A DNA stretch of 64,000 nucleotides from assembly GCF_001421705.1 (NCBI RefSeq), contig NZ_LMKO01000022.1, positions 310,339-374,338 on the forward strand, in the 5' to 3' direction. This DNA is from Xylophilus sp. Leaf220 (lineage in GTDB: Bacteria; Pseudomonadota; Gammaproteobacteria; Burkholderiales; Burkholderiaceae_C). The notes below the pieces were generated by a model, which was given only the letters and a program-made list of their open reading frames with translations, ran no database searches and was not told the origin of the DNA. The position numbers and the translations under genes are program-made. Of the stretch, positions 1-8,938 are shown one piece after another (the first letter of the stretch is position 1; each line of letters opens with the position of its first letter).

Positions 1-121
1 CCTCGGCCGGGTTGGCGCCCAGCGTGTCGGCGAACGCTCCGTAGGCCAGCCAGGCGAAGGGCAGCAGGCACAGCAGGAACACGACCGGCTTGGCCGCAGG
101 GTGCAAAAGCAGCTTGTTCAT
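1..121 (-). CDS. msrQ: MsrQ haem-binding membrane subunit (5' part only)
   Basis: Only the first 40 codons are present; the gene runs off the left edge. The peptide starts MNKLLLHPAAKPVVFLLCLL, followed by a hydrophobic first membrane segment and then a GAxPAE-type turn like the start of MsrQ/YedZ. Known family role: the b-haem inner-membrane protein that passes electrons from the quinone pool or flavin reductase to periplasmic MsrP for methionine sulfoxide repair. It lies 135 bp downstream of msrP on the same strand, the standard msrPQ order, which is the main support for such a short fragment. Confidence 0.8.
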   Translation of the reverse strand, partial: MNKLLLHPAAKPVVFLLCLLPFAWLAYGAFADTLGANPAE

Positions 122-256
122 CGGATGTTTGTTATTGCAGCGCCGCATGGAGCGGTCGCCGTGGTTTTTCCGAAAGCACCTTCAGATGGCGGTGTCGCCT
201 TTTCCGAAAGGGATGCCGAAACCTGCGACGCGTCGCGCCGAACGCGGGTCCGGCGT

Positions 257-1255
257 CTAGAAGTTCTTCTTCAGGTCCATGCCGGCATAGAGTTGGCCGA
301 CCTGCGCCTCGTAGCCGTTGAACATCTCGGTCTTGCGGCGCTTGGCGAAGAGGCCGCCGCCGTCGCCGATGCGCCGCTCCGACGCCTGGCTCCAGCGCGG
401 ATGGTCGACGTTCGGGTTCACGTTGGAATAGAAGCCGTACTCGTTGGCCGCGGCCTTGTTCCAGGCGGTGGACGGCTCCTTGTCGGTGAAGCGGATCTTG
501 ACGATCGACTTGGCCGACTTGAAGCCGTACTTCCACGGCACCACCAGCCGCACCGGCGCGCCGTTCTGGTTGGGCAGCACCTCGCCGTACATGCCGAAGG
601 ACAGCAGGGTCAGCGGGTGCATCGCCTCGTCCATCCGCAGGCCTTCGGTGTAGGGCCAGTCGAGCACCGCCGAGCCGACGTAGGGCATGGTCTTCTTGTC
701 GGCCAGGGTGACGAACTCGACGAACTTGGCGCCGGGCTGCGGCTCGACCTTCTTGATCAGCTCGGCCAGCGAGTAGCCGACCCACGGGATCACCATCGAC
801 CAGCCCTCTACGCAGCGCAGCCGGTAGATGCGCTCTTCCTGGGCGCTGAGCTTGATCAGGTCCTCGATGCCGTACTTGCCCGGCTTCTTGACCAGGCCCT
901 CGATCTCGACCGTCCAGGGTTTCGTCTGCAGGGTGTGGGCGTTCTTGGCCGGGTCGGCCTTATCGGTGCCGAACTCGTAGAAGTTGTTGTAGGTGGAGGC
1001 GTCCTTGTAGTCGGTCACCTTCTCTAACGCCATCGCGCCGGCCACCGACGACTTGGCACCGGGCAGCGGCGCCAGCTTGCCTGGCGCGGCCGTCTGGGCC
1101 AGTGCCTCGCGGCCGGCCCAGGCGGCCAGCGCGCCGCCCGCAGCGCCGCCGGCCAGCAGCTTCATCATCCTGCGGCGGTCTTCGTAGACGGCGCGGGGCG
1201 TGATCTCGCTGGCGCGGGGATGGTCGAAGCCGGAGGAAGAGGATCGGATGGGCAT
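257..1255 (-). CDS. msrP: MsrP periplasmic methionine sulfoxide reductase, catalytic subunit
   Basis: 332 residues, full length for the family. The N-terminus carries a twin-arginine motif (RRRMMKLL, about residues 27-34) and a hydrophobic stretch ending near residue 53, so export is expected through Tat with the molybdopterin cofactor already bound. The Mo-ligand cysteine is probably Cys148 in [11 protein letters not shown]. Known role: reduces methionine sulfoxide in oxidised periplasmic proteins using electrons from MsrQ. It precedes msrQ and follows the cytochrome c maturation genes on the same strand, 112 bp after ccsB, so these may share readthrough transcription. Confidence 0.95.
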   Translation of the reverse strand: MPIRSSSSGFDHPRASEITPRAVYEDRRRMMKLLAGGAAGGALAAWAGREALAQTAAPGKLAPLPGAKSSVAGAMALEKVTDYKDASTYNNFYEFGTDKADPAKNAHTLQTKPWTVEIEGLVKKPGKYGIEDLIKLSAQEERIYRLRCVEGWSMVIPWVGYSLAELIKKVEPQPGAKFVEFVTLADKKTMPYVGSAVLDWPYTEGLRMDEAMHPLTLLSFGMYGEVLPNQNGAPVRLVVPWKYGFKSAKSIVKIRFTDKEPSTAWNKAAANEYGFYSNVNPNVDHPRWSQASERRIGDGGGLFAKRRKTEMFNGYEAQVGQLYAGMDLKKNF

Positions 1256-1367
1256 GGGAGGCCTTGTGGTCGAGGGGGAGGTGCAAGCGGGGCTGCTGAC
1301 GGAAGGTTCTACGCGCCGGCCGCCCTGGCGGTTTCAGCGTGTTTCCAAGCGTTCGAGCGGCCCGGAG

Positions 1368-2738
1368 CTAAAGCGTTCCGTAGCTGTGCAGTCCGCTCAG
1401 GAACATGTTCACGCCCAGGAAGGCGAAGGTGGTCACCGCCAAACCGACCAGCGCCCACCAGGCCGAGATCGCGCCGCGCATGCCCTTCATCAGCCGCATG
1501 TGCAGCCAGGCGGCGTAGTTGAGCCAGACGATCAGTGCCCAGGTCTCCTTCGGGTCCCAGCTCCAGTAGCCGCCCCAGGCCTCGGCCGCCCACAGGGCAC
1601 CCAGCACGGTCGCGATGGTGAAGAACGCGAAGCCGACCGCGATCGACTTGTACATCACGTCTTCCAGCACCGGCAGGGCCGGCAGCTTGGAGGCGATGCG
1701 CTTTCGGCCCAGCAAAATGCCGGCCACGATCAGCGCCGAGACGCCGAAGTACACCGCCCAGTAGCTGCCGCCCGGCTCCGACACCGTCTTGCGGAACACG
1801 ATCGGCTCGAAGCAGAGCACCACGCCCAGCGCCCACAGCGGCGCCAGCCTGTACCAGCGGGTCTCGCCCGCCTGCTGCTTGATCAGGTAGGCGAAGGCGA
1901 CCATCGCCGCCATCGCGAAGGTGCCGTAGCCGATGAAGTTGGCGGGCACGTGCAGCTTCATCCACCAGCTCTTGAGCGCCGGTACCAGCGGCTGGATCTC
2001 GTGGGCCTCGCGCACCACCGTGTACCAGAGCAGGAAGCCGACCGCCGCGCTCACCACCAGCATCACGAAGGCGCCGAGCGCCCGGGTCTGGTACTGGTCC
2101 TCGTAGTACAGGTAGAAGGTGGTGGTGAGCCAGCAGAACAGCACGAAGACTTCGTAGAGGTTGCTGACCGGGATGTGGCCCACGTCGGCGCCGATCAGGT
2201 AGCTCTCGTACCAGCGCACCAGGGTGCCGACCAGTGCCATCGTCACGCCGGCCCAGGCGATGCGCGACCCCAGCAGCGAGAGCGCCCTGCCCTCGCCGCG
2301 CGAGAACATGCCGATCCAGTAGAAGACGGTGCTCATGAAGAACAGCATGCTCATCCACAGGATCGCCGACTGGCTGGAGAGGAAGTACTTGAGCCAGAAC
2401 ACGCTGTCGGCCCGCGCCAGGCTGCCCTGGCCGTCGACCTGGTAGGACACGATGCCCAGCAGCGCCAGCGCCGCCGCGCCCACCATCAGCAGCCGCAGCG
2501 GCCGCCAGAACCAGCCGAGCCAGACGGCGGCCGGCACGCAGCCGACCAGGATCGCCTTCTCGTAGACGTCCATGAAGCCGCCGTAGCGCAGGAAGGCGAA
2601 GGCGCCGCCCGCGGCGACCAGCGCGGCGAAGACCCAGTCGAGCGCGCTGCGCCGGCTCCAGAAGCCTTCGTGCAGGGTTTCCGTGCGGTGTGCAGATGCG
2701 GTGCCTGCAGGCGCGGTGACGGTGGTGGCGGTGTTCAT
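1368..2738 (-). CDS. ccsB: CcsB/CcsA-type cytochrome c synthase subunit (System II)
   Basis: 456 residues, polytopic. The tryptophan-rich haem-handling WWD-type motif lies around residues 388-400 (WGGYWSWDPKETW), with conserved histidines near 188, 263, 413 and 451 on either side. With ResB it forms the System II synthase that carries haem across the inner membrane and joins it to CxxCH motifs of apocytochromes. The start is 31 bp after the resB stop, so the two are probably co-transcribed and translationally linked. Naming differs between labs (CcsA, CcsB or ResC for this WWD protein); the family assignment is secure. Confidence 0.93.
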   Translation of the reverse strand: MNTATTVTAPAGTASAHRTETLHEGFWSRRSALDWVFAALVAAGGAFAFLRYGGFMDVYEKAILVGCVPAAVWLGWFWRPLRLLMVGAAALALLGIVSYQVDGQGSLARADSVFWLKYFLSSQSAILWMSMLFFMSTVFYWIGMFSRGEGRALSLLGSRIAWAGVTMALVGTLVRWYESYLIGADVGHIPVSNLYEVFVLFCWLTTTFYLYYEDQYQTRALGAFVMLVVSAAVGFLLWYTVVREAHEIQPLVPALKSWWMKLHVPANFIGYGTFAMAAMVAFAYLIKQQAGETRWYRLAPLWALGVVLCFEPIVFRKTVSEPGGSYWAVYFGVSALIVAGILLGRKRIASKLPALPVLEDVMYKSIAVGFAFFTIATVLGALWAAEAWGGYWSWDPKETWALIVWLNYAAWLHMRLMKGMRGAISAWWALVGLAVTTFAFLGVNMFLSGLHSYGTL

Positions 2739-2769
2739 CGGGAGGCCTTTTCGTGTCTCTTGTCGTTCG

Positions 2770-4947
2770 CTAGGTGCGCGGCAAAGTATCTGGCTCCGGC
2801 GGCCCTGCGGAGCCGAGCAGCTTCTGCTGCAGGTGGGCGAATTCGCGGTCGCCGTCCATCGTCTTGCGGTTGGACGACATCGCCATCATGGCGTGCGCGG
2901 CCTCGGCCCGCGGCGCGACCCAGACCCAGAGCCGGCGCTCGCGCACGTAGAGCATCGCAAAGATGCCCACGATCAGCAAGGCGCAGCCCAGGTAGACGAC
3001 CGTCTTGCCCGGCGCCCGTGCCACCTGGAACACGCTGGCCTGCACCTGGGTGAAGTCCTGCAGCCGGAAGGCCATCGGCGCCGGGTACAGCGCCATGTCG
3101 GAGAGCGAGAGCACCGCCTGGGTCATGAAGCCGCGGGTCGCCTCGTCGGCCGGCAGCGGCGCCTGTCCGGCGGCGCGGCGCGTGTCCTGGGCCAGCTCGA
3201 ACAGCGCGCCGTTCAGGATGCGCACCAGCACCTCGCCGGCACGCGCGCGCTCGGCCTCGGGCACGTTGGCCTCCATGAAGTCCGAAATCGCCTGCAGCCC
3301 GCCCTGGCGCGCGGCGGAGCCCTCGGCCGCCTCCGGGTCGCCGGCGAACAGCGCCAGCGCGCGGCCGGCCGACAGCGCCAGCTGCGCGCCCAGCTCCGGC
3401 CGCGCCGGATCGACCGCCTGCGTCGCGTAGCGCTGCACCGCCGCCGCGCGGCGCGCCGGGTCGGCCAGCGCTGCGTGCAGCCGCAGGAAGCCGTCCATCG
3501 CGCCGTTCTCGTCGGCGGGAATGCGCAGGTAGCGGAACTCCTCGGCCGGCGTGGCGCGCATGCCCAGCAGGAACACCGGCACGCCGTCGCCGGTATCGAC
3601 CGGCAGCATGTAGTTGTGGAACTCCCGCGCCTGGCCCGCCGCGTCGCGCAGCCGGTAGGTGATGCTCGGCCCGACGTTGCGCAGCTCCTTCTGCGTGACC
3701 GTCTTGTTGGCCGCGCCCAGGCGCGCGTCGATGGCCGAGCGCAGGTCGACCTTGCGCACGTCGACGCTGCCCGCGCCGACCTTGCCGCCGGCGAAGTTCT
3801 CGACGTTGATGGTGCGCAGCGCGGTGTACTCCAGCGTCATCTTGCCGGCCGCGCCGCCGCTGCCGTCGGCCAGTTCCGACGAGCCGCCCACCGTGCCCTC
3901 GATCTCGAAGGGCTTGACCGCGGCGCGGCCCGGATGCATCGGCACCGCCTGCAGCACCACCCGCGAGCCGCCGTCGTCGAAGCTCGACTGGTAGATCTCG
4001 ACGCCCTTGAAGCTCGCCGGGTGGTTCACCTCGATGCGCGCCGGATGCGCCGCGCCGGTGGCCTTGTCGTGGATCACCACCTCGCTCGCGAAGAGCTTGG
4101 GCATGCCGGTGGAGTAGTAGTCGACGATGAACTTCTTCAGCTCGATCGAGAAGGGCAGCTCCTGCACCAGGATGCCGTCGGACTGGTTCAGGATCGCGTT
4201 GCTCGACTGCGTGCCTTCGGCCACCAGGATGTTGCCGCGGAAGGTGGGGTTGGTGTCGGCCAACCGGTGCCGGGGCGCGACGTCGGCGATCATGCCGCCG
4301 CCGGCATAGGGCGTCTTGCCGTGCAGCAGCATCTGGGCGCGCACCACCAGGTCGCCGTCGAGCAGCCCGCCGATGCAGACCAGCACGATCGCGCTGTGCG
4401 CCGCGATGTAGCCGATCTTGTTGGCCGCGCCGGCCTTGGCCGCCACCATCCAGCCGGTGCCGGCCGCGGTGCTGCGCTCCTGCAGCCGCACCCGCCAGCC
4501 GCCGCCGGCCAGCAGGCCGCCGATGCGGCGGGCGGCGGCCTCGGGCGCCTCGGGCAGGTCGGCCTCGGCCCGCTGGGCGAAGGCGCGCAGGCTCTGCTCG
4601 CGGATGTTCTCCTTGTAGACCTTCAGGTCGGCCAGGATGCGCGGCGTGCTGCGGCCGATGCACAGCGAGGTGCTCACCACCAGGAACGCCAGGATCAGCA
4701 GAAACCACCAGGCGCTGTAGACCCGGTAGAGCCCGGCCGCATCGAACACCTGCGCCCAGAAAGGCCCGAACTGGTTGACGTAGTTGCCGTAGGGCTGCTG
4801 CTGCTGCAGCACCGTGCCGATCACCGAGGCGATGCAGATCACCGTCAGCAGAGAGATCGCGAAGCGCATCGACGACAGCAGCTCCAGCCCCGCACGCAGC
4901 GCATGCGAGCCGGAATGGACGCGGATACCGTGGGTCGAGACAGACAT
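2770..4947 (-). CDS. resB: ResB-like cytochrome c biogenesis protein (System II)
   Basis: 725 residues, typical for the large proteobacterial ResB. Three N-terminal membrane segments (about residues 20-45, 75-100 and 165-190) are followed by a large periplasmic domain and a final membrane helix near residue 650 (VVYLGCALLIVGIFAMLYV). Known role: partner of the WWD protein in System II cytochrome c maturation, thought to hold apocytochrome and keep its cysteines reduced. It is first in the resB-ccsB-msrP-msrQ series on the minus strand. The dihaem cytochrome c upstream is a likely client. Confidence 0.92.
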   Translation of the reverse strand: MSVSTHGIRVHSGSHALRAGLELLSSMRFAISLLTVICIASVIGTVLQQQQPYGNYVNQFGPFWAQVFDAAGLYRVYSAWWFLLILAFLVVSTSLCIGRSTPRILADLKVYKENIREQSLRAFAQRAEADLPEAPEAAARRIGGLLAGGGWRVRLQERSTAAGTGWMVAAKAGAANKIGYIAAHSAIVLVCIGGLLDGDLVVRAQMLLHGKTPYAGGGMIADVAPRHRLADTNPTFRGNILVAEGTQSSNAILNQSDGILVQELPFSIELKKFIVDYYSTGMPKLFASEVVIHDKATGAAHPARIEVNHPASFKGVEIYQSSFDDGGSRVVLQAVPMHPGRAAVKPFEIEGTVGGSSELADGSGGAAGKMTLEYTALRTINVENFAGGKVGAGSVDVRKVDLRSAIDARLGAANKTVTQKELRNVGPSITYRLRDAAGQAREFHNYMLPVDTGDGVPVFLLGMRATPAEEFRYLRIPADENGAMDGFLRLHAALADPARRAAAVQRYATQAVDPARPELGAQLALSAGRALALFAGDPEAAEGSAARQGGLQAISDFMEANVPEAERARAGEVLVRILNGALFELAQDTRRAAGQAPLPADEATRGFMTQAVLSLSDMALYPAPMAFRLQDFTQVQASVFQVARAPGKTVVYLGCALLIVGIFAMLYVRERRLWVWVAPRAEAAHAMMAMSSNRKTMDGDREFAHLQQKLLGSAGPPEPDTLPRT

Positions 4948-5010
4948 GGGCGGTGGAGCGGGGGGCCGGTTCGGGAAAGTGGAATGGACGAAGACCGCCG
5001 AGGCCGTCCC

Positions 5011-5056
5011 AGCAAAAAGGGCGGGCCATCCTGTGGAGGATCGGCCCGCCCTTCTT
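5011..5056 (-). terminator. Rho-independent terminator of the cytochrome c gene
   Basis: A perfect 11-bp inverted repeat (5017-5027 with 5043-5053, AAGGGCGGGCC and its complement) has a 15-nt loop. On the minus strand it is followed by a T run (the A run at 5014-5018). It lies 34 bp beyond the stop of the cytochrome c gene and separates it from resB. Confidence 0.85.
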
Positions 5057-5089
5057 GGAGTGCTGTGGGGTCGTTAGTTCAAGCCGCGC

Positions 5090-5833
5090 TCAGCGAAGGC
5101 CGGCGATGTAGTCGCCCAGGGCCTTGATTTCGCGGTCGTTGAGCTTGGCGGCGACGCCGTGCATCACCGCGTTGTTGTTGCGCACGCCGTCGCGGAAGGC
5201 GACCAGCTGGGCGGCGGTGTAGTCGGCATGCTGGCCCGACAGGCGCGGGTACTGCGACGGGATGCCGGCGCCGTTGGGGCTGTGGCAGCTGGCGCAGGCC
5301 GGCACCGCACGGTCGGCGATGCCGCCGCGGTAGATCTTCTCGCCGACGGCGACCAGCGCCTTGTCCTTGGCGAAGCCGGGCTTGCCGGCTTTGGCCGTCA
5401 GCCAGTAGGAGATGTTGCGCATGTCGGCATCGCTCAGCTGCGCGGCGAAGCCCTGCATGATCGGGTTCTTGCGCTTGCCTTCCTTGAACTCCTGGAGCTG
5501 CTTGACCAGGTACTCGGGGTGCTGCGCGGCCAGCTTGGGCTGGGCCGGCACCGACGAATTGCCGTCGGCCCCGTGGCAGGCGGCGCAGACCGCGGTGTAC
5601 TTGGCCTCGCCCTGCGCCAGGTCGGGCTTGGCACGTGCCGCGCCGGCGGCGGGCGCCGGTGCCGGCGCGGCCGCCGAGGCGGTGCCGACCGGTGCGCCCG
5701 CCGAGGGCGCGTCGCCCTTGGCCGCCGCCCCTGCGGGTGCACCCGCGCTGGTGGGCGCCGCGTCTGCGGCCACGACCGGAAAAGCAGGCACCGCCAGCGC
5801 AGCGGCGGTCAGCAAGGAGGCAAGCAGCTTCAT
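5090..5833 (-). CDS. Dihaem cytochrome c (cytochrome c4 type)
   Basis: 247 residues. A signal peptide (residues 1-23) is followed by an Ala/Pro/Gly-rich linker of about 45 residues. Two cytochrome c domains follow, with haem-binding CAACH (83-87) and CASCH (180-184) and probable axial methionines near 126 and 224. The duplicated-domain layout is that of cytochrome c4, a periplasmic electron carrier between the bc1 complex and terminal oxidases. The long low-complexity linker suggests a membrane-tethered or extended form. It is divergent from engB, 84 bp apart, and ends in its own terminator. Confidence 0.9.
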   Translation of the reverse strand: MKLLASLLTAAALAVPAFPVVAADAAPTSAGAPAGAAAKGDAPSAGAPVGTASAAAPAPAPAAGAARAKPDLAQGEAKYTAVCAACHGADGNSSVPAQPKLAAQHPEYLVKQLQEFKEGKRKNPIMQGFAAQLSDADMRNISYWLTAKAGKPGFAKDKALVAVGEKIYRGGIADRAVPACASCHSPNGAGIPSQYPRLSGQHADYTAAQLVAFRDGVRNNNAVMHGVAAKLNDREIKALGDYIAGLR

Positions 5834-5917
5834 ATCGAGGGTCTGTGTTATGGGCGCAAAACCTCATGATTCTACAATGGTGCCTCCCGGGGTAATCCCT
5901 GCTCTGTACCCCGCGCC

Positions 5918-6682
5918 ATGACCGATACCCCCCTCGTTTCCCCTAGCAACGGCACCGCCGACACCGTGGCAGCGGCACCCGCGGCCGACGGCAAGACCGC
6001 CATGGGCTGGATGCACACCGCGCGCTTCCTGACCACCGCCGCCCAGCTCCACCACCTGCCGCCGCTGCACCTGCCGGAGATCGCCTTCGTCGGCCGCTCC
6101 AACGCCGGCAAGTCGACCTGCATCAACACCCTGACCCAGCAGAAGCAGCTGGCCTTCGCCTCCAAGAAGCCGGGCCGCACCCAGCACATCAACCTGTTCA
6201 GCCTGGGCAAGCAGGGCGTGCACGACGCGGTGCTGGCCGACCTGCCCGGCTACGGCTACGCCGCCGTGCCCAAGGCCGACAAGGTGCGCTGGCAGCGGGT
6301 GATGGCCAACTACCTGGTCACCCGCGAGAACCTCACCGGCGTGGTGCTGCTCTGCGACCCGCGCCACGGCCTGACCGAGCTCGACGAGATCCTGCTCGAC
6401 GTGATCCGCCCCCGCGTGGCCGAAGGCCTGAAGTTCCTGGTGCTGCTCACCAAGGCCGACAAGCTCACCCGGGTGGAAGGCACCAAGGCGCTGCAGATCG
6501 CCAAGCTCAACGCCGGCGGCGGTGAGGTGCAGCTGTTCTCGGCGCTCAAGAAGCAGGGCGTGGACGAGGCGGCATTGCGCCTCTGGCACTGGGCCCATCC
6601 GGTCGGCGGCTTCGTCTCGAACGTGGAAGACCACCCACAGGCAGAAGGCGACATTCCGGAAGAACTGCCCGACGCCGACTGA
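5918..6682 (+). CDS. engB: YihA/EngB ribosome biogenesis GTPase
   Basis: 254 residues, slightly longer than E. coli YihA because of an extra ~25-residue Ala-rich N-terminus. GTPase motifs are in order: P-loop GRSNAGKS (59-66), G3 DLPG (108-111) and G4 TKAD (178-181). Known role: essential GTPase in late assembly of the 50S ribosomal subunit. A yihA gene divergent from a cytochrome c4 gene is a common proteobacterial arrangement, which supports both calls. Confidence 0.95.
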   Translation: MTDTPLVSPSNGTADTVAAAPAADGKTAMGWMHTARFLTTAAQLHHLPPLHLPEIAFVGRSNAGKSTCINTLTQQKQLAFASKKPGRTQHINLFSLGKQGVHDAVLADLPGYGYAAVPKADKVRWQRVMANYLVTRENLTGVVLLCDPRHGLTELDEILLDVIRPRVAEGLKFLVLLTKADKLTRVEGTKALQIAKLNAGGGEVQLFSALKKQGVDEAALRLWHWAHPVGGFVSNVEDHPQAEGDIPEELPDAD

Positions 6683-6842
6683 GGAACCTCGGGCCCTACC
6701 CCGCGGCCCACGCCGCGGCGGCGGGCGCAGCGCCGCCCACGTGCTGAGCCCTGCGCGACAGTTTCGGGCCTCTTTCAGGGCTGCAGCCGTTGCGCTGCGC
6801 CGGCATCCCGCTACGCTTTCCATAGCAACAACGGAGATGCCC

Positions 6843-7793
6843 ATGATCGACACCTGCTCCCACGCCCTGCCCCACGGCATCACCCTGGCCTGCCGCACCG
6901 CCGGCGCGCCGGGCCGGCCGGTGCTGCTGTTCCTGCACGGCTTTCCCGAGGGCGCCTTCGTCTGGGACGCGCTGCTGGAGCATTTCGCCGATCCGGCGAA
7001 CGGCGGCTACCGCTGCGTGGCGCCGTGGATGCGCGGCTTCGGACCCTCCAGCGCGCCTGCCGAGGTGGCCGCCTACCGCGCCAAGCACCTGGTGCAGGAC
7101 ATCGCCGCGCTGGTCAATGCCGAGGCCGGCCCCGGCGGTGCGCTCGCCGCGCTGGTGGCCCACGACTGGGGCGGCGCGGTCGCCTGGAGCTTCGCCAACC
7201 AGCACCCGGCGCGGCTGCGGCAGCTGGCCATCGTCAACGCGCCGCATCCCGGTGCCTTCCTGCGCGAGCTGAACGGCAACCCTGACCAGCAGGCGGCCAG
7301 CGCGTACATGAACTTCCTGATCCGCCCCGATGCCGAAGCGCTGCTGGCCGAGGACGACTTCCGCCGCCTCTGGGAGTTCTTCACCGCCATGGGCGCCGAG
7401 GCCGCCCCCGGCTCACCCGGTGCGCCCGACGGCGCCGGCTGGCTCACGCCCGCGGTGAAGGAGCAGTACCGCGCCACCTGGCGCGCCGGCTTCACAGGCG
7501 GCTGCAACTACTACCGCGCCTCGCCGCTGCGCCCGCCGCGCGCAGGCGACCCGGCCGCCGCCGCGATCACCCTGCCCGACGCGATGCTGCAGATCGCCGT
7601 GCCCACCCTGCTCGTCTGGGCCGAGGACGACACCGCCCTGCCGCCCGCCCTGGCCGAGGGCCTGGATCAATGGGTACCCCGCCTCACGGTGCACCGCATT
7701 CCGCGGGCGACGCACTGGGTGGTGCACGAGCAGCCCCAGCGGGTGATCGGCCTGATCGCGGACTTCCTCCACACGGCCGATGCTACGAAATAG
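6843..7793 (+). CDS. Alpha/beta hydrolase, epoxide hydrolase/dehalogenase-like
   Basis: 316 residues. The start chosen is the ATG at 6843, with GGAG at 6833-6836; the ATG two codons earlier is too close to that site. The oxyanion-hole HGFPE (32-36), nucleophile-elbow HDWGG with Asp108 and catalytic His near 291 (ATHW) match the epoxide hydrolase / haloalkane dehalogenase branch, where Asp rather than Ser is the nucleophile. The substrate is unknown. The last codons (ADATK) and the TAG stop lie inside a repeat A copy, so the natural C-terminus may have been replaced. A partial repeat A core also lies just upstream (about 6812-6826). Confidence 0.88.
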   Translation: MIDTCSHALPHGITLACRTAGAPGRPVLLFLHGFPEGAFVWDALLEHFADPANGGYRCVAPWMRGFGPSSAPAEVAAYRAKHLVQDIAALVNAEAGPGGALAALVAHDWGGAVAWSFANQHPARLRQLAIVNAPHPGAFLRELNGNPDQQAASAYMNFLIRPDAEALLAEDDFRRLWEFFTAMGAEAAPGSPGAPDGAGWLTPAVKEQYRATWRAGFTGGCNYYRASPLRPPRAGDPAAAAITLPDAMLQIAVPTLLVWAEDDTALPPALAEGLDQWVPRLTVHRIPRATHWVVHEQPQRVIGLIADFLHTADATK

Positions 7794-7840
7794 ATAGCTG
7801 GCGGCCGGCGCAGGACGCCGGCTACAGGCACTTTCCGTTC
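7780..7840 (+). repeat. Repeat A copy 1 (end of the alpha/beta hydrolase gene)
   Basis: Core GCTAC...ATAGC is followed by CCGGCGCAGGACGCCGG and a pyrimidine-rich tail. It overlaps the last codons and the stop of the upstream gene. It is one of seven recognisable full or nearly full copies in the window (7780, 19718, 34536, 45990, 47937, 53584, 63217). Confidence 0.8.
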
Positions 7841-7964
7841 AAAAAAACGATGGAATGCGTGTGCCGGGCGCACGGGACAACGGCCTCGGTGTTCCGAGCG
7901 GCTACGCCGGATTTCCGCCATATCCCTCGGGCACCCTCTCCGCGCAACCACCGCCCGGCGGTTC

Positions 7965-8053
7965 CCAGGGCACGGCGGGTCCGGCTCCGCCGGTCCGCCA
8001 GTGCCGCCCCAGGAAGGGGGTTGGCGAAGACGCGAAGCGCGGAGCCTGGGGGC
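7965..8053 (-). repeat. Repeat B copy 1 (after the lpxL-like stop codon)
   Basis: About 90 bp. On the minus strand it starts 3 bp after the stop codon with CCCCCAGGCT, then has a CCCCCT/AGGGGG-type hairpin, then a GGACCGGCGGAGCCGG hairpin inside an outer stem. There is no T tract. The same element occurs after five other genes in this window. Confidence 0.8.
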
Positions 8054-8056
8054 GAG

Positions 8057-8938
8057 TCAATACACGCCGGGCTCGCCCTCCGGCCGCGTCTTGAACCGCT
8101 TGTGCACCCAGTAGTACTGCGCGGGCATCGTGTCGATGTAGCCTTCCAGCCGGCGGTTCACCAGCGCGGTGTCGGCCAGCACGTCGTCGGACGGGAAGTC
8201 CTGCCACGACGGCAGGATGTCGACCGTGTAGCCGGTGGGCGTGAGCCGGGGCAGCACCGGCACCACCTTGGCGCGGCCCAGCCGGGCGAAGCGCGGCACC
8301 GACGGCAGCGTGGCCGCGGTCACGCCGTAGAAGGGCACGAAGACCGAATCCTGCGGGCCGAAATCCATGTCGGGCAGCAGGTAGAGCACGCCGCCGTCGC
8401 GCACCGCGCTCAGGATGGTCTTCATGCCGGTGGTGCGGGTGAAGACCTTCGAATCGCCGAAGCGCAGCCGGCCTTCGCGCACCCACCGGTCGAGCGCCGG
8501 ATCGGACTGCGACGAGTAGATCGAGAACCAGCGCCGCACCACCTGCATCGAGATCGTGGTGGCCGCCGCGTCCAGCCCGTAGAAGTGCGGGCAAAACAGG
8601 ATCGTCGGCGTCTCCTCGCCCTGCGGGCCCGGCTGCAGCTCGTGCACCGCGCCCTGCAGCACCAGCCGGCGTTCCAGCACCCGGCGCGGCGCATGCCAGA
8701 GCCAGCCGCGGTCGAGCCAGGTCTGGGCAAAGACGACGAAGGTCTGCCGCGCCAGCGCCCGGCGCGCGGCGGGCGACCGGTCGGGAAAGCACAGGCGCAG
8801 GTTGGTCTCGGCGATGCGGCGCCGGCCGCCCAGCAGCAGGAACAGCGCCTGGCCGAGCAGCCAGCCCAGCGCGCGCACCCACGACAGCGGCAGCACCGCC
8901 ATCACGCGCATGAACATCACCCACATCCGGCCGATCAT
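8057..8938 (-). CDS. Lipid A biosynthesis acyltransferase (LpxL/HtrB family), second gene
   Basis: 293 residues. It has one N-terminal membrane helix and the family's HX4D catalytic motif in CPHFYGLDA, then a DMDFGPQDS/VPFYG segment typical of Kdo-dependent lauroyl/myristoyl acyltransferases. Role: adds a secondary acyl chain to lipid A at the inner face of the cytoplasmic membrane. The start overlaps the previous gene's stop by 4 bp (ATGA at 8935-8938), so translation is coupled. Which of the two acyltransferases acts first cannot be read from sequence. Confidence 0.9.
   Translation of the reverse strand: MIGRMWVMFMRVMAVLPLSWVRALGWLLGQALFLLLGGRRRIAETNLRLCFPDRSPAARRALARQTFVVFAQTWLDRGWLWHAPRRVLERRLVLQGAVHELQPGPQGEETPTILFCPHFYGLDAAATTISMQVVRRWFSIYSSQSDPALDRWVREGRLRFGDSKVFTRTTGMKTILSAVRDGGVLYLLPDMDFGPQDSVFVPFYGVTAATLPSVPRFARLGRAKVVPVLPRLTPTGYTVDILPSWQDFPSDDVLADTALVNRRLEGYIDTMPAQYYWVHKRFKTRPEGEPGVY

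Noticed and set aside
1200..3053. Long open frame on the plus strand over msrP/ccsB/resB
   Set aside because: Very Arg/His/Ala-rich translation with no family features; it is antisense to well-supported genes. Such frames are common at this GC content.
6522..6842. Longer N-terminus for the alpha/beta hydrolase
   Set aside because: It would overlap the end of engB and encode a basic low-complexity stretch; the ATG at 6843 has a good ribosome binding site and a family-like start.
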